From assembly GCA_030063045.1 (NCBI GenBank), contig JAQSEB010000050.1, forward strand, positions 1,984,001 through 2,048,000: a stretch of DNA of 64,000 bases, in the 5' to 3' direction. Positions 55,701-64,000 of the stretch are shown one piece after another (within the stretch, counting starts at the first letter, position 1; each line of letters begins with the position of its first letter). A program made the translations under genes and the position numbers. The notes beneath the pieces were generated by a model. The model was not told the DNA's origin. It did no database searches and worked only from the letters and a program-made list of their open reading frames with translations. Source of the DNA: Pratylenchus scribneri. Taxonomy: Eukaryota; Nematoda; Chromadorea; Rhabditida; Pratylenchidae.

Positions 55701-56969
55701 GAATTGGTGCCGGACCTTCGGAGCACAATTTTTGCCACTGCCGCCCGAACAAATGACCCGAAATACATTGCGAATTTGAAGGATGTCATGAAGAAGTGCA
55801 ATTTTTCGGAAATTGAACGTGCATGCATAATCGGTAGGTCGACAAGATTTACTCAATAATAAATATCATATTTTATTAGGACCACTCTATAATTCTAAAC
55901 TCTAATAATAGATCATTCTATCATAAATTTTTGTTAAAATTTAACATATTTTTGTGTGAAACAAAACCGAAATAAGAACTTTTTTGTCCAAAAAAAACAG
56001 AAAACACCTAACTAGAGGGTAGAGGCAAGAGGGTTTCTGAAAATTGAAAAATAATGGCCCACTCTAGTAGAAAAACTCTCTAATAATAATAGTTCGCCCT
56101 AAAGATAGGCTCTGAAAAAATATGCTAATGTCCCATAGGCTTTTAATATAAACAAATACTTACGACATTTTTTGTATGATTTTAATCTTCTTTTTTAGCC
56201 CTTGGTCAATGCACTGATTCGGCACTTTTGGCGGAAAATTTCAAATTCGGGATCAACGAAAAGAACATGAAAAGTCAGGACATCATTTACCTGTTCATCT
56301 CGGCGACTGGCTCTTCGTGTGCTGCCACTCATTTGCATGCTTGGGAATATTTCAAGAACAATTTGAAGACACTTTTGGATCTCTACGGTGCACCGCATTC
56401 GAATTTGTTCCAACATTGTTTGAAGGCCTCCGCCAAACGATTCTGCTCCAGTGCGCATGCCGATGAAGTGGAGGTGGGAAATCGAGGGGGGAGGGAATAT
56501 TTGGGTGGGAAAAATATTTTAATAATTGGTTTACATAAAATACCAAAAAAATCATTTTTCTTTGAGCGGATTCAAACCCGAGACCTAAATTTTGGAAAAG
56601 TGAAGGGTCCCCCTTGGGTGAAAAATTTTCAAAAAAAAATTTGTTGGTAATTTTTTTAATAAACCCAAGCCAACCAAAACCTGGTCCAATATCCAACCTG
56701 TAGGAATAAGTGGAAATTTATTTGGTAATAGAATTCTATATCTATTTCAGAATATTGAATTTTTAAACATTTTATTTTTTCAATTTCCATATTTTTTTAA
56801 TCAAATTCATCATTTTCAGAAATTCTGCAAGACCCAATTCGATGAACACGCCCAGAAGACATTGGATCGCCCGGTGAAGCAAATTTTGGAGAGCATCAAA
56901 TTGAACGAGAAACTGCTGAAGAACAATGTGCAAAAGTTGGACGAATATTTGCAATCAGCCGGATTCTGA
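52788..56969 (+). CDS. pam-1: Puromycin-sensitive aminopeptidase (M1 family, PAM-1/NPEPPS-like)
   Basis: Fifteen exons from 52788-52919 to 56820-56969, 883 residues, phases consistent; start at the first ATG of the exon (upstream frame lacks one). Domains in order: N-terminal beta domain (residues about 1-205), gluzincin domain with [12 protein letters not shown] (exopeptidase motif), [14 protein letters not shown] (HExxH zinc ligands and catalytic Glu) and WLKEGFASF (third ligand), then a C-terminal helical domain. All catalytic residues are present, so activity is expected: removal of single N-terminal residues from peptides in the cytosol. In C. elegans PAM-1 is needed for embryonic polarity and meiotic exit. 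The usual HELAHQW is HEIGHFW, conservative for zinc binding. Introns 6 and 14 contain tRNA-derived SINE-like copies; intron 13 holds TACCGTA-element debris. Confidence 0.93.
53845..53985 (+). mobile_element. tRNA-derived SINE-like copy in aminopeptidase intron 6
   Basis: A-box-like TGGCTAGGGTTTATAGAG then, about 70 nt on, TCTCGGGTTCGAATCCACTC, a textbook B box; a T-run (AATTTTTT) follows. Same modules as the copy at 56.5-56.7 kb in reverse orientation. Confidence 0.65.
55870..56140. repeat. Degenerate TACCGTA-family remnant in aminopeptidase intron 13
   Basis: Multiple CTCTAATAATA and CTCTAGTAGAA fragments on both strands with intervening AAAACCGAAAT-type sequence, as in the clearer copies at 42.6-43.1 kb; the TACCGTA ends themselves are lost. 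Confidence 0.45.
56495..56705 (-). mobile_element. tRNA-derived SINE-like copy in aminopeptidase intron 14
   Basis: Reading the minus strand: TTGGCTTGGGTTTATT (A-box region), an A/T-rich middle, then GTCTCGGGTTTGAATCCGCT (B box) and a T-rich tail. Matches the intron 6 copy in box order and in the GGTCTCGGGTT context. Confidence 0.65.
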
Positions 56970-57364
56970 TTGGATTGACCAAAATGAATGAATGACCAAA
57001 ATAAAACGCAAATATTGATGATTGTTGGAATTTATTTAATTTGATACACATTTTGACTTTATTATATTTTGACTTTTAAATTAAATTACCGATGACAAAT
57101 TGAACCAAATATGATTGTTGACAATTTTAATTTGACACTTTACATTTGACACAACATTGTTTTAAACTTGAATTTATTTGTCAAACACGGTAAAATTATT
57201 TTGTTTTGAATTTGGATAAATATTGAATTAAAGTTAATTTGAATTTTTGTGTAAATTTAAAGTGTACGAAAATTGAAAAAGCAAATGGAATGGTTTGGAT
57301 TTTATTTAATTGTTCGATTGGTTAATTCCTCAATCTTCTTCATTTCATTGTTCCTTCCAATCAT
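56970..57364. other. 3' intergenic spacer between convergent genes
   Basis: A likely polyadenylation AATAAA lies at about 56999-57004 (CAAAATAAAACGC). Rest is A/T-rich with TGACACTTTACATTTGACAC repeats. No gene seen. Confidence 0.6.
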
Positions 57365-58382
57365 TCAAACGCAATTGGCAAATTGCTGATGTCCCCCGCC
57401 ATTTTGACCAATTTGTTCCTTCGTCTTTTTGTAGCTTTTCCAAATGACCCAAAAGAAGTAGACCGACAAAGTATTGCCCAAAAGCAAAGTGAAACATTCC
57501 ACCAAATAGTGATCTCGGAGATCTACAAAAATTGATCACAATTTTGGGGCAAATGAAATCATTCGATTCACCTTTTTCGGGGTTAGTCGATGCAGGATTT
57601 TCCTTGCCGAATTGCTTGATCAAATCTTCCGATGGGGAAATGGCCCGCGCAATTAAGGTCAATGCCAGGAAAAAGTAGTAGAGAATATCCAAGGCCTTAA
57701 TAAAAGGGAAAAATAAACGGTATTGATACAGTACGCAGATTTTGGAAAAAGTGAAGGGAAAGGAAAAATAGAAGATACCCGTAAGGCATTTATGCGGCTA
57801 CTGGCTACCGTTTCTCACTTCCTTTAATCAACGAGTGAGGGGGGTCAATGTGCCTTAAAGAAAGGCTATTCATTTCCACAATGCTTTATTGGAGCAAGAA
57901 ATTATAAAATTAATTTGTTCATTCTGTGATTTTTGGACGCATATAATATTAAAAGATGAACCAATTTTGTAGATTTTTATATAATTTGATAGAGCGAAAA
58001 ATGCTCTGATTTAGGGTTATCAAAATCTGCGTACACCCAATAAAACAATCAATGCCCCAAATATTACCTCTAAAATGAAGTACGGGACATAAAAGATGGG
58101 CTTCCCCTTCTTCTGGCCATAAATGACGGCGCCATAGAGAACAGCGGAGAAAAGTGAGGCAAATCCCATGGCCGGATCGTGTTCATGCCATTCTGCACTG
58201 GGCAAAAAGTAGATAATGGCACCCAGAAAGGATAAAATGATGCCCAAAAAGGCTACAAGAAAAGCGCCAGTCTGGAAAAATGGTCGAGATTCGAGAATTA
58301 AATGGAATTCCTCTTCATTCCAACCTGGATATCCGTGCGTAATGGGCCAAAGCAGCAGGTGTCCTTTGAGTCCATTTTTCAC
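57365..58382 (-). CDS. Multi-pass membrane protein, nematode family of unknown function
   Basis: Exons 58068-58382, 57572-57695 and 57365-57522 on the minus strand, 198 residues, phases consistent. About four hydrophobic helices: AFLVAFLGIILSFLGAIIYF, FASLFSAVLYGAVIYG, ALDILYYFFLALTLIA and a last one around TLLLGNTLSVYFFWVIW. Short cytosolic charged loops (QKKGKPIFYVPYFILE; KSYKKTKEQIGQ) suggest a tetraspan topology. I do not recognise the function. The first intron (57696-58067) carries a short stretch of repeated sequence. The start is the first Met of the open frame. Confidence 0.75.
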
Positions 58383-59165
58383 TGTTTATTAGCAGCAATT
58401 GGGGATGGGCAATGGAATATTGTTGGATAAATAAATAAACTGTGAATGAAATGAAATGGATTGGATGGATGGAAGGAAATGGAATGAATGTTCTTCTCCA
58501 CTTTCGTCCATAATTCATTAAATTGCCCACACCCAAGCCCCAACAAATCCCCACATCGGGGTCAATGGCAATGAATGGACCTTCCAAACACCAAGCAACC
58601 CTCCTTCCTTCCTACCCAAAAAACCCAAAAACCAATATCAATTCCTCTACTTTTGCCCCGATTTAGGGAAGAGGAGTGAATTGAGGTCATCCTCCTCCTC
58701 CCATTTGCCCCATTCCTCCGTTCATTTATCTTCTTTTGCCCATCTCCACCATTCCATCCCACCAGCAGACTTCAGACATGAAGCCAAAAGCCATTCATTC
58801 CCCTTCCTTCCAATTAATTGCCCGCTATTTGCATTGAATTTGATTTGGCCAATATGATTCCTTTTTCCCATCTCCATCGTCATTTTTACAATTTTCCCTT
58901 TAGAGGGTAATCTCTAATCTCTCCATCTTTCATCGGCCATTGGGGAAGGGGGATGGGAATTGGGAAAGCCAGAGGGAATGGAATAAATTTGTAAATAAAA
59001 CAAAATGAATATTTTTGATGTAAACAATATTATATCGGTTTGAAAAACAACAATGAATTTTGCCATAAAAAAGAACTGGAAGGAAATTCGAATTAAAATA
59101 GGTTAAGCAGATTAAAGAAATTATATTAGAGGATGGCATTTTTAATCAGAAGATTTTGATCGAGG
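58383..59165. other. Intergenic, no gene seen
   Basis: Rich in CATTCC/GGAATG and CTCCTCC strings with chance ORFs (58315-58587, 58562-58762 minus). No domain or splice support. Confidence 0.55.
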
Positions 59166-59167
59166 CA

Positions 59168-59850
59168 ATTTAATTCCGCCTGTTTGTGTTTTGCCCCAAT
59201 ATAATTCCGCCTGTTTGTATTTTGCCCCAAATAATTCCGCCTGTTTGTATTTTGCCCCAAATAATTCCGCCCGTTTGTATTTTGCCCCAAATAATTCCGC
59301 CTGTTTGTATTTTGCCCCAAATAATTCCGCCCGTTTGTATTTTGCCCCAAATAATTCCGCCTGTTTGTATTTTGCCCCAAATAATTCCGCCTGGTTGTGT
59401 TTTGCCCCAATATAATTCCGCCTTTTTGTACTTTGCCCTAAATAATTCCGCCTGTTTTGTATTTTTGCACTAATTCAGCCTGGTTGTGTTTTGCCCCAAA
59501 TAATTCCGCCTATTTTGTGTTTTGCCCCAAATAATTCCACCTATTTTGTATTTTTGCACTAATTCCGACTGTTTGTATTTTGCCCCAAATAATTCCGACT
59601 GTTTGTGTTTTGCCCCAAATAATTCCGACTGTTTGTATTTTGCCCCAAATAATTCCGACTGTTTGTGTTTTGCCCCAAATAATTCCGCCTGTTTGTATTT
59701 TGCCCTAAATAATTCCGCCTGGTTGTATTTTGCCCCAAATAATTCCGCCTGCTTGTATTTTGCCCCTAATAATTCCGCCCGTTTGTATTTTGCCCCTAAT
59801 AATTCCGCCTGTTTGTGTTTTACCCCAAATAATTTCGCCTTTTTAACGGG
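59168..59850. repeat. 30-bp minisatellite array (AATTCCGCCT core, TTTTGCCCCAAAT linker)
   Basis: About 22 units: core AATTCCGCCT, then GTTTGTATTTTGCCCCAAAT. Variants CCGCCC and CCGACT occur in blocks, and a few units use a GCACT linker as in the 15-kb array, so the two linker types mix within one array. Confidence 0.95.
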
Positions 59851-60579
59851 CTTAAATCCCATGCAACTTGGCCAAAAAATGATGTGCCATTATACTGCAT
59901 AGATCAATTCCCTCTATTTTTTACTTATGTGTAATTCTTTCCATCTTTCCAATTCAATTTCCAAATTTCTATTTCCTTGTTCCATTTTCTTTGTGCGATC
60001 AGCAAACAAATCAAATTAGTTCATTTGCGTACATTTCTTTCGACACATATAAATCAAATTTTCAACACAATAAATCAAAATGAACATTCTTTTGTGCGTA
60101 AATGTATTCAACAAAGGGAAATATGGAGTTTGGATTGAAGTCAACATAGACAATGGAAACAAATTTAATTTAATTTCAAAACAATTTAATTTTTGGTGGA
60201 CACGACAAACCAAACTGGCCACCAAATTCGTTCAGAGACTAATAACTAAAATGTGCAAATTGGAGTAAAAAATTGTGTTCTAAAATTGGATTGGCTGGAG
60301 GGAACAAACAAAAAAGTGGGAAAGAGGGAAATTGTGATTGATGAATTGGATTTTGTGCTCCCTCAAAATTGTTTGCGCGAAAATTGGTGGCCATGTTGGT
60401 CGTCGGTTGCCTATTTAAAAAGGGCCCATTCTCGATCAGTTAACCCCCAAAATCAGCAAAAAGAAGTCACATTGCATTCGCCTCCAAAATAACAAAAATA
60501 CCCATTTTAAACCAACAAATTCTGCAAAAAAAAAAAAACAAAACTCCCGACTAAAATTATCCATCAAAAATCATCAAAA
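59851..60579. other. Intergenic, no supported gene
   Basis: Two plus-strand ORFs (60080-60268 and 60253-60492) overlap by a few bases and could suggest a tiny gene, but neither has a signal peptide or known domain. An A-rich run at 60525-60540 precedes the next gene. Confidence 0.45.
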
Positions 60580-60786
60580 ATGCGCTGCTATTTGCGTCAT
60601 TTTGCCATCATTGTTCTCCTTTTTGTGCATTGCCTCATCCACCTGCAAATGAATTTGGCCAATGCTCGACCGTACAATGAACAATTGATTCCACCCGAAA
60701 TGGAATTGAACCGAATTGATTTGTCACCATTTGAGGAAAATCAATTCCGAGGCGATTTTCTCGCGGGACCAGGCATTTTTGGATGA
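60580..60786 (+). CDS. Small secreted peptide precursor with C-terminal Gly
   Basis: Single exon, 68 residues. Signal peptide MRCYLRHFAIIVLLFVHCLI with cleavage likely near NLANA. The mature part RPYNEQLIPPEMELNRIDL and following ends GPGIFG, so carboxypeptidase-independent amidation of Phe is possible, as in neuropeptides. No internal dibasic sites, so it would yield one peptide of about 39 residues. Function unknown; size and leader fit a neuropeptide-like or secreted factor. Confidence 0.65.
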   Translation: MRCYLRHFAIIVLLFVHCLIHLQMNLANARPYNEQLIPPEMELNRIDLSPFEENQFRGDFLAGPGIFG

Positions 60787-61009
60787 AATCAATTTGGAAA
60801 GAATGATTAATTTTAATTGTTTGATTCATTAATGATCTCCATCCACTGATTGATGCCCAGAATCGATAAATTCTTTCTTCCAAATTTTGACATTGTTTAC
60901 ACATTGTTTATTTTTTATTCCAAATAAATTGTACAATATATTTATACATAAAATTCGAATTAAATTAATAAATAATATTATTATGGCAAATTCCATGGCC
61001 AAATTTTCG

Positions 61010-61175
61010 TAGCCTCTCTAGAATGAGAGCTTATAAATTTCAGAGCCCTCCGAAGCTAGGCTTTCTCTGATTTTCGGCTTAATTTACACCTAAAAGTTTA
61101 TTTTTACCTAAATTTTTGACGGGTGGGCTTCTAAAATATAGAATCAGCTTCTAATAGATAATTTAACGGTAATTT
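61010..61175. repeat. TACCGTA-family remnant
   Basis: Contains GGTGGGCTTCTAAAATATAG and CTTCTAATAGATAATTTAACGGTAA, the right end of the family; the left end is degraded. It lies just 3' of the DUF229 stop codon. Confidence 0.6.
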
Positions 61176-61177
61176 AA

Positions 61178-64000
61178 TTATTTTATGCATTCACAAAATT
61201 GGCCCAAAGTTATAATGGCATCATTTTGATGATTTCCTCTTTTTGCCTCTGCCCCATCTTTGCATGCCCCCAAAATTGGCGGTGTCCATCCCAGGACCAA
61301 AGGAGTGCCTCTCATCAACAATTTAGGACCACCATCCTCCAAATGAATTCCAATTCTTGCCAAAACTTTCAATTCAATTGGTCCTTTCGTTAATTTGGCC
61401 TCAATTTCCGCTTCCAACACATTTTCCTCAATTTTCCACCCATTTTCGCCTTTTTGTGCTTTCAATTTTTGCAAATTTGCAGGCGAACGAACTCCGGCCC
61501 TGGCCTGCTCATTCAGCCGATAAATTCGCAGATTCGCAATTGATTGATTGAATTCTCCTTCAATGTGAAAATGTTGAAGGCAATTGGAAGAAGACGTAGA
61601 AAAATTGCGCAAATGGGCAATCAAATGGGAATGCAGTAAATTTAGCTGAAACAAATAAATTAAAAGGGTCTATTTTTTATAAAAATTACAGCCAAATTCG
61701 AAATTAGAGTTACGAACATGAATATTTCCCTCGGGTGAATTCGAACAACTTTTTAGCCTGCAGATGAATTGATCCTGAATTTTTGCTACCTAATTTAATA
61801 GGAATAGGACCGAGTCCCAAATCCCAATTGATGGGCTAGGCTAGCTTTCAAAGTACTACGGTGGGTCAAAGTTATTGAAATGGAAATTATATCTTAAGGG
61901 CATAAATCTAATTTAATATATTTGCAATAACCATAGAACTATGAAAGCTAGCCTATTAATTGGGACTCGGTCTTCTTATATTAGGTAGAAAAATTTCAGT
62001 ATCAATTTATCTGCTGGCCAAAAAATTAATAAACCCTATACGAAATCAAAATCGGCTGTATTTTAATTTATTTTGCTTGTGTACATTTTTTATAAAACTT
62101 GCCAAATTTTGTGCTATCCCATTTGCAATTCCAGTTGGATTAATTTGTTCCATACAACAACAAAATTGATGCGGAATTCGGGCATCGGCACAATTTCGAT
62201 TTGTTGGAATCGCCGTAAACAATGATTTGCCTGGTCGATTCCTTTTCGCCCTCTCAATTGCTTCCATCCACTCCTCATCCTCATTTTGTTCAGCCGAAAT
62301 GTACAAAATATCGGCCAACATTTGGAACAAATCAAAATTGGATATGAGTCGATTCTTCATGAAACAAAATAATCCAATCCAAATTCATTCATTTTTACCT
62401 GATTCTCAATTAAGGTGTCCACTTTTTGTGGCCACTTTTTGACGAATTCCTCGGGCACTTTAATCGCCAAAAGTGGCATCCTTTCCTCAATTCTTCCCGA
62501 ATGCGTTTTTTGAATTTGACTCTAAAAGTGAGATCAATGTGTCCCAAAATCCATCATTTCCCTTGAGCACAATTCTTTGTCCATGATCGCCCATCAAAAT
62601 CACAAAATCCCTTTCGAAAAGACCATTGTCTTTGAGTCGGCCCAATGCATCGACCAAAGGGCCATCGAGCAATTCGAGATTGTTGGCACTTGCATGGGTT
62701 AAACCCGTCAAAAAGTTCAATGCTAATTTTGGTTGGCCACGATATGCGGTACAAAATCTGATAAAAATGAAAGTGGATTCAGTCTAATTGTTTAAAGTTA
62801 TATATTTTAGATTTACTCTGGCGATAACCAAAATTGTGTTTCAAAATATTTTTTTACTCATCTTCAAAAAAATGTAAAAATGTGGATGGTATAGAGAAAT
62901 TATTAATTTGTTTAATGAGAAAATGCAAGGATATAATTAGGTGAAACACAAACAGGCGGAATTATTTGGTGCAAAAACACAAACAGGCGGAATTATTTGG
63001 TGCAAAAACACAAACAGGCGGAATTAGTGCAAAAACACGAACAGGCGGAATTAGTGCAAAAACACAAAACAGGCGGAATTAGTGCAAAAACACAAAACAG
63101 GCGGAATTAGTGCAAAAACACGAACAGGCGGAATTAGTGCAAAAACACAAAACAGGCGGAATTAGTGCAAAAACACAAAACAGGCGGAATTAGTGCAAAA
63201 ACACAAAACAGACGGAATTAGTGCAAAAACACAAAACAGGCGGAATTAGTGCAAAAACACAAAACAGGCGGAATTAGTGCAAAAACACGAACAGGCGGAA
63301 TTAGTGCAAAAACACAAAATAGGCGAGTTAAATTGGTGCAAATAGGCGGAATTATTTAGTGATATAACATGCGAAATTAGTACAAAACACAAAGTAGGCC
63401 ATCTAGATAAAAATAAATCAGATTATGGTACTGTACTCTTTCTCATAAATCAAACCAATTACAATTATCCTTGCATTTTTCTATCCGCACATTATAATTA
63501 GTAACCAAACTATATTCGCAATTATTTTTATTTGTCAAAAATTCAAACTTCTCCCAAATTTGGATGAATCTAGGTGCTGCAAATTGTCCATTTAAACAAC
63601 CCGAATTGGCACCAAGCCTTTGGTAGATGTATTCATAAAATGGACGAAAATAATGATCGGCAGGTGGGTTCAAAAATCCCTTGAAATTATTGTAATGGAA
63701 GAGGCCAAAACCGGAGGTGGCAATTTCATCATTCCAAAGAGTGGAATAATCGCCCACTTCAAAAAAAGAAATTAAACCGTGAATTTGGATTAAAAAATGA
63801 ACTTTTGGCTAATCGAAACAGAGAAGAAGGCAAAGTTTGCCAAAAATCACTTTGATTGTTCCGAATTCGTTGCTCCCCCAAAATTGTGCTATTTTTGAAC
63901 CAATCTTTATTGAATCCTCTTTCGACCGGTTGGAAAACCATGCCAGCCAAAATGGCCAACAAATTTATGGCCGAATTGTCGCCAACCTTGACCCAAACAT
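61178..64000 (-). CDS. DUF229-family protein (partial; alkaline-phosphatase-superfamily-like)
   Basis: Minus strand, 5' end beyond the right edge of the window. Exons: 63803-64000 (partial), 63549-63756, 62571-62757, 62399-62521, 62085-62354 and 61178-61645, phases consistent, 486 residues visible. Order of marks: KVGDNSAINLLAILAG, ADHYFRPFYEYIYQRLG, EKFCTAYRGQPKLAL, LMGDHGQRI, GRIEERMPLLAIKVPEEF, NRLISNFDLFQMLADIL and IPHQFCCCMEQ. These are the typical blocks of the nematode DUF229 family, which belongs to the sulfatase/alkaline-phosphatase superfamily by its D-H-G metal-site motif; substrate is unknown. The C-terminal Cys-containing tail ends GQFCECIK. Introns contain a minisatellite (62758-63548) and a small foldback (61646-62084). 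Confidence 0.85.
61765..62000. repeat. Small foldback in DUF229 intron
   Basis: GCTACCTAATTTAATAGGAA and GGGCTAGGCTAGCTTTCA on the left pair with TGAAAGCTAGCCTATTAA and TTCTTATATTAGGTAGAAA on the right; GGACCGAGTCCCAA pairs with TTGGGACTCGGTC. About 235 bp, inside intron 61646-62084. Confidence 0.85.
62945..63345. repeat. 28-bp minisatellite array in DUF229 intron
   Basis: About 14 units of AGGCGGAATT plus AGTGCAAAAACACAAAAC or ACACGAAC linkers, reverse orientation to the 15-kb array and same linker as the 33.9-34.4 kb array. The first two units have an extra ATTTGG. Lies in intron 62758-63548. Confidence 0.95.

Noticed and set aside
6355..63345. CRISPR-like arrays (constant repeat, variable spacer)
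   Set aside because: The spacers are a few recurring linkers rather than unique sequences, and the genome is eukaryotic.

Overview
This is a eukaryotic, AT-rich window that reads as a nematode genome, most likely a plant-parasitic tylenchid such as a cyst nematode. The support is: short introns (about 40-60 nt) with TTTNAG-type acceptors; a cuticle collagen; a serpentine receptor of the Sre class; an orcokinin-type neuropeptide precursor; a DUF229 gene; nematode-style ShKT secreted proteins; and two GC-AG introns in one gene (GC donors are reported to be frequent in cyst nematodes). The genus is an inference; I could not run a search. Gene models were built by hand from in-frame ORFs plus splice sites, and exon phases were checked for every spliced model I call confident.

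Layout. 1-5.3 kb: no convincing gene. 5.4-5.8 kb (+): orcokinin-like neuropeptide precursor. 7.1-10.0 kb (-): cuticle collagen with an 8-nt microexon. 12.1-13.5 kb (+): unrecognised secreted or anchored protein. 14.0-14.8 kb (+): PA28/REG proteasome activator. 17.2-20.5 kb (+): SLC2 sugar-type transporter. 21.5-27.7 kb (+): three tandem paralogues encoding a signal peptide, a Thr-Thr-Pro repeat stalk (35, 19 and 60 units) and a C-terminal ShKT-like Cys domain. 29.0-30.7 kb (-): Sre-class GPCR. 31.7-40.5 kb (-): 28-exon P-type ATPase alpha subunit with altered catalytic motifs. 41.6-42.2 kb (+): small membrane protein. 43.3-44.3 kb (-): nuclear-looking unknown. 44.8-46.0 kb: 1.2-kb foldback element. 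47.8-48.2 kb (+): mitochondrial ATP synthase subunit e. 48.5 kb (-): small secreted peptide. 49.4-51.7 kb (-): SLC1 excitatory amino-acid transporter. 52.8-57.0 kb (+): puromycin-sensitive aminopeptidase (M1), divergent from the transporter. 57.4-58.4 kb (-): four-helix membrane protein. 60.6 kb (+): small secreted peptide. 61.2-64.0 kb (-): DUF229 gene running off the right edge.

Repeats are the other half of the story, and many copies lie inside introns. There are at least seven minisatellite arrays that share one 10-bp core (AATTCCGCCT) but have different linkers. Also present are a roughly 330-bp palindromic element (six copies, all intronic), a GTTTAAACC-rich element (four copies), a second such element (two copies), a small element ending in TACCGTA-CCTCTATTA, tRNA-derived SINE-like copies in the aminopeptidase introns, and the large foldback. 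The ATPase gene alone carries at least seven repeat insertions in its introns.

The genes do not form one pathway. The most notable items are the ShKT/TTP secreted family (candidate secretions or effectors), the ATPase that has lost key catalytic residues, and the modular core-plus-linker satellite family.
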